DNA of 13,105 nucleotides, taken from assembly GCA_964525815.1 (NCBI GenBank), contig CAZGJQ010000055.1, forward strand, positions 1 to 13,105, given 5' to 3'. Shown one piece after another: positions 1-6,595 of this stretch. Both the position numbers and the translations under genes were made by a program. Source of the stretch: UBA1049 sp964525815 (GTDB lineage: Bacteria > Bacillota > Clostridia > Oscillospirales > CAG-382). The notes below the pieces were generated by a model. It did no database searches. It had not been told where the DNA came from and worked only from the letters and a program-made list of their open reading frames with translations. Position 1 is the first letter of the stretch; each line of letters begins with the position of its first letter.

Positions 1-1
1 C

Positions 2-757
2 TACGAGGGGCACTCCGCACGCTGCTGTCCTCCTCCGCATCATAAGCACTGTCCGCCGCCGCCTCAGTGGATTTGCTGCCCGCCGCCGCAGCCATGGTGT
101 CCTCCACCGCAGCCATGGTGTCCTCCTCCGCAGCCGTGGTGTCCGCCACCGCCTCAATGCTGCTGCATACCCGGTCCGAAGGGAGACAGGGGACCGAGAG
201 GCTTTAGAGGCCCGAGAGGCAAGCCGGGACCGGCGAACGAGGGCGCAATTATTCCGTTTTCGTCCGGAACAACGCCGGTTATCCTTACCACCGTTGCCAA
301 TGCACTGCCCTCTACGGGATTTGTGGCTGCAATCGGCTTCGGGGAGACCCAGAACAACATTGTACCGGGAGCTTGCGGAACCCAAAACCTAACGGCAACA
401 AATATGGCGTTTTCTGTGCCCAGAGACGGCACAATAACCGCAATAACCGCTTATTTTACAAATACCGCATCAAATACGGTCTCCTCCTCGGTGCTGCAAA
501 TATCGGTACAGCTATATAGGTCAACGCAACCGAATAATGTATTTACTCCGCTTGAAGGAACACGGGTGGACCTTACTCCGACCTTCACGGGTACGCTTGC
601 TGCAAACAGCATATTTACGGGCAGCAGGGAGAATATCAGGGTTCGTGTTGAGCAGGGAGACAGACTGGTACTCGTTTACTTCCTCAGCGTTGTAAGCGAA
701 CCGACTTTGAGCACCACCATTGTAGGAAACGCAAGCGCCGGTGTTAATATTCGTTAA
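2..757 (+). CDS. Collagen-like spore-surface protein with BclB-like C-terminal domain (5' partial)
   Basis: The frame is open from the window edge to the TAA at 755-757, giving 251 visible codons with no in-frame ATG before 323, so the true start lies upstream. Three parts are visible. Residues about 8-55 are dominated by Cys, Pro, Gln and Trp in heptads of the form CPPPQPW, ending in three consecutive Cys. Residues about 58-78 are seven Gly-X-Y triplets rich in Arg, Lys and Pro. Residues about 80-251 form a Ser/Thr/Val-rich beta domain with the segments ITAYFTNTAS, VQLYRSTQPNN and GDRLVLVYFLS, which resemble the C-terminal domain of the Bacillus/Clostridium exosporium protein BclB. In that family the collagen stalk projects from the spore surface and the C-terminal domain trimerises. 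A spore coat or exosporium role is inferred from this; the Cys/Trp heptads are unusual and could crosslink it to the coat. A phage tail fibre is a less likely alternative, because the gene faces the phage cassette on the opposite strand. Confidence 0.8.
   Translation, partial: YEGHSARCCPPPHHKHCPPPPQWICCPPPQPWCPPPQPWCPPPQPWCPPPPQCCCIPGPKGDRGPRGFRGPRGKPGPANEGAIIPFSSGTTPVILTTVANALPSTGFVAAIGFGETQNNIVPGACGTQNLTATNMAFSVPRDGTITAITAYFTNTASNTVSSSVLQISVQLYRSTQPNNVFTPLEGTRVDLTPTFTGTLAANSIFTGSRENIRVRVEQGDRLVLVYFLSVVSEPTLSTTIVGNASAGVNIR
77..160 (+). repeat. Tandem 21-bp repeat encoding Cys-Pro-Pro-Pro-Gln-Pro-Trp
   Basis: Four consecutive 21-base units start at 77, 98, 119 and 140. Three encode CPPPQPW and the last reads CPPPPQC. 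A related unit, CPPPPQW, lies just upstream at 50-70. The copies differ mainly at third codon positions (CCA/CCG/CCT), so the protein repeat is better kept than the DNA, which suggests selection on the peptide. Confidence 0.85.
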
Positions 758-769
758 GACAAGCAAAAG

Positions 770-830
770 AAAAAAGCCGCCCTTATTACTAAATAGGATT
801 AGTATAAGAAGCGGCTCTTTGCTGTTTTAT
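770..830. terminator. Bidirectional intrinsic terminator between convergent genes
   Basis: A long hairpin spans 775-816. AGCCGC (775-780) pairs with GCGGCT (811-816). Inside it, CTTAT (782-786) pairs with ATAAG (804-808), and ACTAA (788-792) pairs with TTAGT (799-803), leaving a six-base loop. On the minus strand the stem is followed at once by a run of Ts (774-770), which suits the end of the phage cassette transcript. On the plus strand it is followed by a looser T-rich tail, suitable for the spore-surface gene that stops at 757. Confidence 0.75.
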
Positions 831-1153
831 TTAACTGTATACTCGGTGAGAATCTGGTTTTTTCTTTCCCTGCTTTTTTCAAGATATATAACATAGCTTT
901 TTTCGGCGTCGTCAAGCTCCTTTGCCTCGCACAATCCCTTTGAGAATTTTATGAGCAGAAGAATCAGATAAGAGAGCTTTTCCTCTCCTTCAAGCCGTTG
1001 CAGCTCAAGGGCTACCCGTTCCCGTCGTCTTTTTTCCGCTACCGTTTTGGTTTTTTTGAATATTATTGCAAGCAGGCTCGCAATGATGGTTCCGAGGATA
1101 CCGGCGGAGGAAAAGGTTACGATTAAAAGCTCATAAGCAATTTCACTCATCAT
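827..1153 (-). CDS. Small membrane-anchored coiled-coil protein, last gene of phage cassette
   Basis: This protein of 108 residues belongs to no family I can name with confidence. Residues about 8-32 form one hydrophobic membrane segment (ELLIVTFSSAGILGTIIASL and onward). A strongly basic patch follows (KKTKTVAEKRRRER), then a charged helical region to the C-terminus that could form a coiled coil. It lies directly downstream of the holin, where phages often place lysis genes, so a spanin-like or accessory holin role is possible; this is inferred from position and topology only. Two adjacent ATG codons (1151-1153 and 1148-1150) could start it, and the ribosome site is weak. It ends ten bases before the terminator hairpin. 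Confidence 0.65.
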   Translation of the reverse strand: MMSEIAYELLIVTFSSAGILGTIIASLLAIIFKKTKTVAEKRRRERVALELQRLEGEEKLSYLILLLIKFSKGLCEAKELDDAEKSYVIYLEKSRERKNQILTEYTVK

Positions 1154-1173
1154 TTCTTATTCGAAGATACAAT

Positions 1174-1210
1174 AAAAGATGCATTCCGCAATAAGGTCTA
1201 TGTATCTTTT
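1174..1210. repeat. 11-bp inverted repeat at the holin 3' end
   Basis: AAAAGATGCAT (1174-1184) and ATGTATCTTTT (1200-1210) are complementary except for one position, which is a G-U pair in plus-strand RNA and an A-C mismatch in minus-strand RNA. A 15-base loop separates them. The right arm covers most of the holin stop codon. The stem is AT-rich, so it may be only a weak transcript-end structure or chance. Confidence 0.45.
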
Positions 1211-1517
1211 AAGCCTTTTCATCTTTTATTTCGTTTCTCCCGGTAAATTGCTTATATAGATTGTTTGCGTAAACGCTGGACGCCGCCGCTAAAATACCCT
1301 GTGTAGTGCTTGCGAAGATAAGCCCGAAAATATCCTGAGGGTTGGCGGGGTAGCTCTTTGATATAAGATAAACAAAGGCAAGGATTATGCCCGCTGTGCC
1401 GAGTACAAACGGAATCCTCCAGTTTTTTATTGCGCTTTTTTTGATAAATGCACCGATTGCATACAAAACAGGTATTAAAACAGTTAGCTCTCCGGACATA
1501 TATGTGCTGAGCTCCAT
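1209..1517 (-). CDS. Phage holin
   Basis: A small protein (102 residues from the second ATG) with three hydrophobic segments: about residues 9-23 (LTVLIPVLYAIGAFI), 35-54 (FVLGTAGIILAFVYLISKSY) and 62-84 (FGLIFASTTQGILAAASSVYANN). A Lys-rich loop (KKSAIKNW) separates the first two, and the C-terminus is charged. The pattern of LIPVLYAIGAFIKK, then WRIPFVLGTAGIIL, then TQGILAAA with LYKQ resembles the Hol44-type phage holins of Firmicutes, which make holes in the membrane at lysis. The first ATG (1529) directly abuts the AGAAAGGA ribosome site, which is too close; the ATG at 1517 has a 12-base spacer and is preferred. No endolysin follows, which is odd for a working lysis module. Confidence 0.75.
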   Translation of the reverse strand: MELSTYMSGELTVLIPVLYAIGAFIKKSAIKNWRIPFVLGTAGIILAFVYLISKSYPANPQDIFGLIFASTTQGILAAASSVYANNLYKQFTGRNEIKDEKA

Positions 1518-1566
1518 ATTTACAACCATTCCTTTCTATATGGTGTGAGGGACAGTAATATTTTTG

Positions 1567-2610
1567 TCAATAGCTAATCTTAGAGCCGAGAGACAGCTTA
1601 TTGCCGTTTTCATTTATATTGTCTGTTTGCCTGTAATATTCGTTTAGCTCCTCTTGGGATATCCCCGCCATTCCGCATGCCTTCTCAAAGGAGCTTATGC
1701 TTGAGCAACGCTCATATAAAAACCCGATTAATAGGATTTTTGCCTTATTCACCGCCAGCTTTTTAGCCTGCTCCAAGGTATTGTTGCCCTTGTGGTAAAT
1801 GTCAAACAGCTTTTGATAAACCCTTTTGTAATAGCTCTCCCCCTGATTTGCCGCAACTGTAGCCTCGGCTGCGGACACCGGAATCTCGGTGTAGCCGGCC
1901 GCCTTAAGGTTTACAAGCAGCTCCTTTATATAAGCTGGATCCGCTCCCTCCTTTTTTTCCAAATCATTAAGATAAAGACTGATTTGGCTCTTCTGAAGGT
2001 TGCTGTATATTCTGCCGCCGGAGGAGTAGGCGGAGATTATGTTCTTTGCCATTTCCTTTGCGGATATTTGCGGGACAAAGCTGTTTTCCGTTCGGTTGCT
2101 GCTTTCATCCGGAGTGTTACCACTGCCGGAGGTGCTGCTCTTTGTTGATGCCGCCTCCGATTGTTCAAGCTGCACCAGCCTTGCGGCAAGCTCGTGCTGC
2201 CACCGCTCCTGCTCAAGCTTTTTGCCGGCAAGCTCGGTGTCCAGCTTGCTCTCGGTGCTAAGTCTGTCCTGCTCAAGTGCGGACAACGCTCTTAGATTTT
2301 CACCGGAAAGTGCGGCAAGAGCATTATTAACCGACAGTCCCGAATCTATTTTTGCCTGCACGCTTTCACCCGAAGCGGCGAGTCCTCTTGCGGCGAGGAA
2401 CTGCTGCATATCCTTTTCGTCCATAAGCCCCTTGGTTACGGCAGCGTTTCTGTCCTCCTTGTATTGCCGGTCAAGGCTCTTTTTTGCATCTTCGTAGCTT
2501 AGGGTGTTTTTTTCCTTTGCTCTGCGGTACAGCTCCTCAAGCTCGTCGTTTACACTCGAATAATTCTCCAGCATTTTTTTGGTCTCGTTTATAATAGCGT
2601 CATAATCCAT
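1567..2610 (-). CDS. Coiled-coil phage protein, candidate ejection or internal virion protein
   Basis: A protein of 347 residues. Residues 1-155 are almost entirely charged, Ala-rich helix likely to form a coiled coil. They include AARGLAASGESVQAKI and NALAALSGENLRALSALEQ, a pattern I associate with virion proteins placed after the tail nozzle gene. A low-complexity Ser/Thr/Gly linker follows at about 156-175, then a mixed domain of about 170 residues (SAKEMAKNIISAYSSGG onward). No catalytic motif or membrane segment is evident. In podoviruses, genes at this position often encode proteins ejected with the DNA; that role is inferred from position and composition. The ATG has an AAGGA site nine bases upstream and overlaps the preceding gene by 11 bases. 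Alternatives are a tail chaperone or a fibre-attachment protein. Confidence 0.7.
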   Translation of the reverse strand: MDYDAIINETKKMLENYSSVNDELEELYRRAKEKNTLSYEDAKKSLDRQYKEDRNAAVTKGLMDEKDMQQFLAARGLAASGESVQAKIDSGLSVNNALAALSGENLRALSALEQDRLSTESKLDTELAGKKLEQERWQHELAARLVQLEQSEAASTKSSTSGSGNTPDESSNRTENSFVPQISAKEMAKNIISAYSSGGRIYSNLQKSQISLYLNDLEKKEGADPAYIKELLVNLKAAGYTEIPVSAAEATVAANQGESYYKRVYQKLFDIYHKGNNTLEQAKKLAVNKAKILLIGFLYERCSSISSFEKACGMAGISQEELNEYYRQTDNINENGNKLSLGSKISY

Positions 2611-4324
2611 ATCTTGCGTTCCTTCCTTTCGTCCTGGATATAAGCGTTATTTCGTTTATCTCGGCATCGGTATTAACTCCGGTGGCCTGTAAATGCACCT
2701 GCACCTTGGACACACGGCGGACATTGGGACGGAACTCCAAGCAGCTTATTTTTTCTCCGCTTAGGTTGCTTATCCAAAAGCTCTCCTGAAACGCACTATC
2801 CGGATTAAGGTCGCTGTTAACCGCCAAATTAAGATGTGTGCCCGTTTTGGTCTTAAGCGTTACGGACAGCTTGTTAATGTCCTTTCGCATATAGGGTTGG
2901 CCCGCTGAAAAGAACGGGCTCTTCCAATATGCGCATACCCCCGCTCCGTCATCGTCCTTGTGATTCTTTGAGAGCTTGTAAATCCTGTCTCCGTAAGAAA
3001 AATACAGCACGCCCAAGCAATCGCAAAGACAGTCGCAATACATATTGTCATATACATACCACACTCCGAGCTTGTAGTTATATATATAACAACGCCCGTT
3101 GTAGTAAAAGATCAGCTCGCTCTCGGTTTGAAAATCAAAGAGCCGCAGTCCGGATATTGAATTGCTCCGTATAATTTCCGCAATTGTGGAGGCGATAGGG
3201 GAGGAAATACATACCGCATTCTTCTCATCCGCAACCGTGGTGGAGCTCCAGCGGTTAAGTCCGTCGTTGCAAAAGGTTATAGGCTCGTTGTTTATGATAC
3301 AGCAGGAGCCTTTTATAAGGTTTCCCTTTTCTCCGTTAAGGTTATAGACCGGAAAGGAGGTATAATATTCCCCGAGGGTGCTCTGTCGCAGCTCACAAAA
3401 GGAATAAAACGCTCTGTCCTTCGTAAAGATTAATTGCCTGTCGTATTGGGAGACAATATCGGTAATCTCGGTGTTGCCTATGACCGTAAAATTGTTTTCC
3501 GGGAAGTACTCCACGCTGGGCACCCCTCCGGCAAGCTCGGAGTGGAAGCGGTGGTTTCGATAATCCGGGTGTCCCCAGAGAAACAGCCTGCCGTCCACGT
3601 TTCCGCCGAACAGCATTGCATATCGGTTTTTTGTTATCCTTGTGCGGTCAAGGTTATCCTTGGAATAACAGATTTCTACATTGTTAATGCCCTGCGGAGG
3701 TATGGTGTTGAAGTGAACGGTACCGGCGGAAGGGTTATGGGTGTAATCGGTAAAGGCGGCCCCGTTAACGGTGATGTATTCAAGTGAATCGAGGCTCTTT
3801 TCGGAAAGCTTGTAGTCAGCGGAGGCTCCGTCGGAGGAAAACTGCTGTCTGCGCTTAGGGGTCAGCAGGTTAAGGTCCTCATAGGAGGTTCCGGCGCCCG
3901 AGGGCTGGCATCCCACTGCAATCAAAGGCACATAACCGGATACTATATCCACATCCAAGCCGTTGAAATAGCAGTATCTGCTGCCGTTTAGTATGTATAC
4001 CTTTCCTGAGAACTCAAACATAATCGCTCTTCCGCTGCCAACATTGCCTATAAGGGAGCTGAGACCGGTATCCGGGTCAAGGTTGTACAGAATACCGCCT
4101 GAAATGAAGAGCAGAAAAAAAGAGCTACCGAGGTAACCCGCCCACATTCCGTCGATGCTGTCGCCGTTGCTGTTATAAACGGTTATTATACCGCTTCGTT
4201 TCTTCAGCGAATAGCTGTCCGTTATTTTGAAGTTTACCATGTCGGGTGAATAAGAGAGCTCCTCGCCGAGCTTTGACGACTGGTTTAGACCGCCGAATTT
4301 TTGCAAGGTTGTTGTAACGGTCAT
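2600..4324 (-). CDS. Podovirus-like tail nozzle / stabilisation protein
   Basis: A beta-rich protein of 574 residues, the largest complete product of the cassette. The N-terminus has KFGGLNQSSKLGEELSYSPD, then a segment ending SLKKRSGI. Here an FGGLN motif precedes an aspartate/asparagine-rich stretch and a K-R-x-G turn, as in tail tube/stabilisation proteins of short-tailed phages, which often fold as beta-propellers. The middle contains repeated short strands and aromatic turns, for example RLFLWGHPDYRNHRF and RQLIFTKDRAFYSF, consistent with propeller blades. The C-terminal 110 residues form a separate beta domain. It would close the portal and form the tail knob through which DNA leaves. 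The GGAGGT site six bases before the ATG is excellent, and the start overlaps the adaptor stop as ATGA, so translation is probably coupled. The assignment rests on sequence style and gene order. Confidence 0.72.
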   Translation of the reverse strand: MTVTTTLQKFGGLNQSSKLGEELSYSPDMVNFKITDSYSLKKRSGIITVYNSNGDSIDGMWAGYLGSSFFLLFISGGILYNLDPDTGLSSLIGNVGSGRAIMFEFSGKVYILNGSRYCYFNGLDVDIVSGYVPLIAVGCQPSGAGTSYEDLNLLTPKRRQQFSSDGASADYKLSEKSLDSLEYITVNGAAFTDYTHNPSAGTVHFNTIPPQGINNVEICYSKDNLDRTRITKNRYAMLFGGNVDGRLFLWGHPDYRNHRFHSELAGGVPSVEYFPENNFTVIGNTEITDIVSQYDRQLIFTKDRAFYSFCELRQSTLGEYYTSFPVYNLNGEKGNLIKGSCCIINNEPITFCNDGLNRWSSTTVADEKNAVCISSPIASTIAEIIRSNSISGLRLFDFQTESELIFYYNGRCYIYNYKLGVWYVYDNMYCDCLCDCLGVLYFSYGDRIYKLSKNHKDDDGAGVCAYWKSPFFSAGQPYMRKDINKLSVTLKTKTGTHLNLAVNSDLNPDSAFQESFWISNLSGEKISCLEFRPNVRRVSKVQVHLQATGVNTDAEINEITLISRTKGRNARYGL

Positions 4325-4704
4325 CGGTAGACCTCCGTTATCTGCTTCAGCTCACCCTTGAGAGAGTCTCTTATCCTTTGCGCCTCCGCTTCGTATCTGC
4401 TCTTGAAGAATGAGCCGCCGGACGGGTTCTCGTCATTTATAAGCAGACAGGCGAGACCGTAGGGAAGCACGACAGAACAGAGCACAGGGGAGAGCTCAAC
4501 CGTATCTAAAAGGGAGGCTATGCTTGTTATGACAATATCCTGCTTTTTTATAAGTGAATCGAGATAGGCGTTTTCGGCAATTAAAATATTTAGCAGCCCT
4601 ACCGCACGCTGTGTTAAGTCCTCGCAGTCATACGGAATAGAGCCGTTTACGCTTCTGAGTGCGCAGAGATCCATAGCGGTGTTGAAAATATCGGTACCAG
4701 TCAA
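4321..4704 (-). CDS. Head-tail connector / adaptor protein
   Basis: A mostly helical protein of 127 residues. The visible pattern is an N-terminal helix with TDIFNTAMDLC, a central LTQRAVGLLNILIAENAYLD helix, then VVLPYGLACLLINDENP and a charged C-terminal helix with SRYEAEAQRIRDSL. A hydrophobic 'LPYGLA-LL' helix followed by 'F-SRYE' is typical of the small adaptors that dock under the portal ring in tailed phages. The position just before the nozzle gene fits, as for P22 gp4-like and gp6/gp15-like adaptors. The start codon is TTG (4704-4702), chosen because AGGAGG lies six bases upstream and no ATG fits. It follows a hairpin in the gap after the preceding gene. Confidence 0.7.
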   Translation of the reverse strand: MTGTDIFNTAMDLCALRSVNGSIPYDCEDLTQRAVGLLNILIAENAYLDSLIKKQDIVITSIASLLDTVELSPVLCSVVLPYGLACLLINDENPSGGSFFKSRYEAEAQRIRDSLKGELKQITEVYR

Positions 4705-4710
4705 AAAATC

Positions 4711-4716
4711 CCTCCT
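4711..4716 (-). promoter_or_regulatory. Ribosome binding site fixing the TTG start of the adaptor
   Basis: AGGAGG on the minus strand, six bases before TTG at 4704. It is one of the strongest Shine-Dalgarno matches in the cassette and sits before a non-ATG start. Confidence 0.8.
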
Positions 4717-4732
4717 AAAATAGTATTATTAT

Positions 4733-4767
4733 AGAGCAACGAGAGCCCAAATCGCTCCCGCTGCTCT
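4733..4767 (-). promoter_or_regulatory. RNA hairpin between capsid and tail genes
   Basis: In minus-strand RNA, AGAGCAGCGGGAGC pairs with GCTCTCGTTGCTCT over 14 base pairs, two of them G-U, with a loop of about seven bases. In plus-strand RNA those two positions would be A-C mismatches, so the structure suits the transcribed strand. The sequence after the stem (ATAATAATACTATTTT) is AU-rich but lacks a clean U-run, so a partial terminator or an RNA processing/stability element is more likely than full termination. Confidence 0.6.
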
Positions 4768-4776
4768 GATTCTTTA

Positions 4777-5169
4777 TCAGTGGTTTGTTACAAAGCGTTT
4801 TTTTATGACACCAAGCTTGAGACCGCTGTTTACCAGTCCGCCGCTTACTGTGGTGGTTATGGTAATGGCGGCTGTGGTGTCATTTTTCTCAATCATCCCG
4901 CTCTCGATGGGAATAAACACAATACCCCCGTCCTGAATCTGTATCTGGGGCGGTGCTTTTGCGCTGACATAATCTCCTTTTTGGAAGGTAAGCGTAAAAT
5001 TGCCCGGAGAAGCCTGAGAGGCATCCGCAACGATGTATATGTTGTCGTCCGAGTTGTTCAGCGAAAAGGTGAAGGTCTCACTCGCCGTAACAGAGGTCGG
5101 AGTGGTATAAACCACGGGATTTGCGGAGTAGGGTACTTTTAATATGTTATCGATTAAATTGGTTGCCAT
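4777..5169 (-). CDS. Small beta-rich phage head protein, possible capsid decoration protein
   Basis: 130 residues from the ATG at 5169 (MATNLIDNILKV). The composition is rich in Thr, Ser, Val and Ile with alternating hydrophobic positions (VTASETFTFSLNNSDD, TAAITITTTVSGG), suggesting a beta-sandwich; there is no signal peptide or membrane span. It lies 17 bases after the capsid gene, where many phages place capsid decoration or stabilising proteins; that function is inferred from position and fold type. The frame is open further upstream, but the extension overlaps the capsid gene and lacks a ribosome site, while AAGGAG (5184-5179) lies nine bases before the chosen ATG. Confidence 0.7.
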   Translation of the reverse strand: MATNLIDNILKVPYSANPVVYTTPTSVTASETFTFSLNNSDDNIYIVADASQASPGNFTLTFQKGDYVSAKAPPQIQIQDGGIVFIPIESGMIEKNDTTAAITITTTVSGGLVNSGLKLGVIKKRFVTNH

Positions 5170-5186
5170 ATTGCTTATCTCCTTTT

Positions 5187-6014
5187 TTATATGCTGTTGC
5201 CGCCGTCGGTAACCGGGCAGCATACAAGCTCTGTTGGTCGTATGACCTTTGCTCCGAACACGAGCCTTCCTCTGACCGCCTTGTCGAAGGAGTTCTCCAT
5301 TCGGTCTATAACCTGAGTCTCCAGCACCTGCTCCGCATATGCGATTGCGCAATAGGAGCCGGCAAGCATATATACCTTACCGTCCGTTGCGGTACAGAGC
5401 TGATTTGAAACAAAAATATCACATCCCAGCTCGTCGGTAAAGCCTACCGAGCCCGTGCCGTTTACGCCGTTGTTTATCTGGAACTTTATGCCCGCAAGCA
5501 TAAGCTTGGTCTTTATAAAGGGCGGAATGACAATCCAGGTTCTGCCGTCCGGAACATTGGCTTCCTCAAGCTTTTGCTTAAGCTCTGCAATGGTCTGAAG
5601 CACATTGGCAGGAGTAACCTCTACCGCAGAGGAGGTATAGCCCGCATCCTCATAAAGACCGAACACAAAGGTGTCCACCTCGTTTTTTAGCAGATAGGAC
5701 GCTCGCTTGGTCTGGGAATCCGCAAGTCCGACCGAGGACCTCAGCTCCTCGATATCCTTTATTTTAAAGGAAAACGCCTTGTCCTGATTGACATATAGCG
5801 CAGTGGCAGTATCGTCCACCTCCTCATAATTAAGTGTACCGGTATAATCGTATACGGTGGGGTCAGTAAGCCCTATAAAGGTTACCGAATCCCCTTTGTT
5901 TTTTATATCTCCGACAAAGGAGGTGTTGCATATTCTGTTTGCAAGCAGATTATCCTCGTTGGTGCGCAGAATCTCGGCGCTGATGATTTTTTCAATGCTG
6001 TTGTAGTTAGCCAT
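5187..6014 (-). CDS. Major capsid protein (HK97 fold, P22 coat / N4 gp56-like group)
   Basis: 275 residues. The pattern fits phage coat proteins: an N-terminal arm (MANYNSIEKIISAEILRTNE) leads into an E-loop region with 'NKGDSVTFIGL', then 'AFSFKIKDIEELRSSVGLAD', a spine helix with KNEVDTFVFGLYEDAG, and a Thr/Val-containing segment before ETIAEL-type helices. Next come 'NVPDGRTWIVIPPFIKTKLM', 'ELGCDIFVSNQL' and the late 'DRMENSFDKAVRGRLVFGAKVI'. In this family hundreds of copies form the icosahedral shell around the packaged DNA. The length is near the lower end for the group, and no internal truncation is evident. The ATG has AAAGGAC six bases upstream. The scaffold gene precedes it, as expected for co-assembly. 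Confidence 0.85.
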   Translation of the reverse strand: MANYNSIEKIISAEILRTNEDNLLANRICNTSFVGDIKNKGDSVTFIGLTDPTVYDYTGTLNYEEVDDTATALYVNQDKAFSFKIKDIEELRSSVGLADSQTKRASYLLKNEVDTFVFGLYEDAGYTSSAVEVTPANVLQTIAELKQKLEEANVPDGRTWIVIPPFIKTKLMLAGIKFQINNGVNGTGSVGFTDELGCDIFVSNQLCTATDGKVYMLAGSYCAIAYAEQVLETQVIDRMENSFDKAVRGRLVFGAKVIRPTELVCCPVTDGGNSI

Positions 6015-6043
6015 AAAAACGTCCTTTCGTATTTATTTAGTGC

Positions 6044-6595
6044 TTATAATTTCCATTTGGCAATGGATTTTAGTATGTGCTTGTAGTTCTTCGATACCTC
6101 CTTAGGACTCATGGTTTCCACCTGCTCCTTCGTAAAGGAGGGCTCGGTATCGCCGGAGCCTGTCCTTGAGGTTGCACGGGTGCTGTTCTCGTCGTTCACC
6201 CTGCTTGCGTATTCGTCCGCCTTGCTTTCGGTTATCCGATATAAGGCATATGCATACGACAGAGGCACCCCTTCTGCGACATCCTCCCATACAGAATCCG
6301 GAATATCCTCGGGTCTCACTTTGGGAAACAGCTCCTTAAACCGTACTATCTCTTTTTTAATGTGTGCGTTTTGCTTTGACTGCTTTTCGGAGCTGCGGCT
6401 CTCTTTTTTTAGCCTTTTTGCGTTGTCAAGCTCTGTGATTACCTCCTCGGGAAGACCGTCCCGGCTTGCGGCAAGAGCGGTTTCCGATTCGCTTTGCAGG
6501 TTTTTGATATAGTCCTCGACCGTCATTTTACTGTCCTCCGCCAGCTCGTACAGAGCGTCAAGGATTTGTTCGTTTGTCAGAGGTCTCTGTTCCAT
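6044..6595 (-). CDS. Capsid scaffolding protein
   Basis: 183 residues, very charged and Ala/Glu/Lys-rich, mostly helical. Residues about 25-90 could form a coiled coil, including ELDNAKRLKKESRSSEKQSK. A Ser/Thr-rich linker leads to the C-terminal segment FTKEQVETMSPKEVSKNYKH and a final basic helix (HILKSIAKWKL). A C-terminal basic helix that contacts the coat protein is the hallmark of phage scaffolds, and the gene sits exactly between portal and capsid. It would template procapsid assembly and then leave. The ATG has a clear AAAGGAG site five bases upstream and overlaps the 3' end of the portal gene by 38 bases. No protease motif is seen. Confidence 0.78.
   Translation of the reverse strand: MEQRPLTNEQILDALYELAEDSKMTVEDYIKNLQSESETALAASRDGLPEEVITELDNAKRLKKESRSSEKQSKQNAHIKKEIVRFKELFPKVRPEDIPDSVWEDVAEGVPLSYAYALYRITESKADEYASRVNDENSTRATSRTGSGDTEPSFTKEQVETMSPKEVSKNYKHILKSIAKWKL

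Noticed and set aside
77..160. Short tandem repeat considered as a CRISPR array
   Set aside because: The units are directly tandem with no spacers, and they stay in one reading frame as a heptad peptide; this is a protein-coding repeat.
154..432. Minus-strand open frame opposite the collagen-like gene
   Set aside because: The Gly/Pro-rich translation is the complement of Gly-X-Y codons; the plus-strand reading gives a BclB-like domain and heptad repeats.
2039..2497. Plus-strand open frame rich in Ser, Cys and Leu
   Set aside because: It is antisense to the Glu/Ala-rich coiled-coil gene, whose complement naturally reads as Ser/Cys/Leu; there is no ribosome site or family signal.
3434..3787. 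Plus-strand open frame of 117 codons inside the nozzle gene
   Set aside because: It lies wholly opposite a gene with an excellent ribosome site and family-like sequence, and shows no recognisable domain.
5170..5352. N-terminal extension of the small beta-rich gene
   Set aside because: It is encoded inside the capsid gene in another frame and lacks a ribosome site, while AAGGAG lies correctly before the ATG at 5169.
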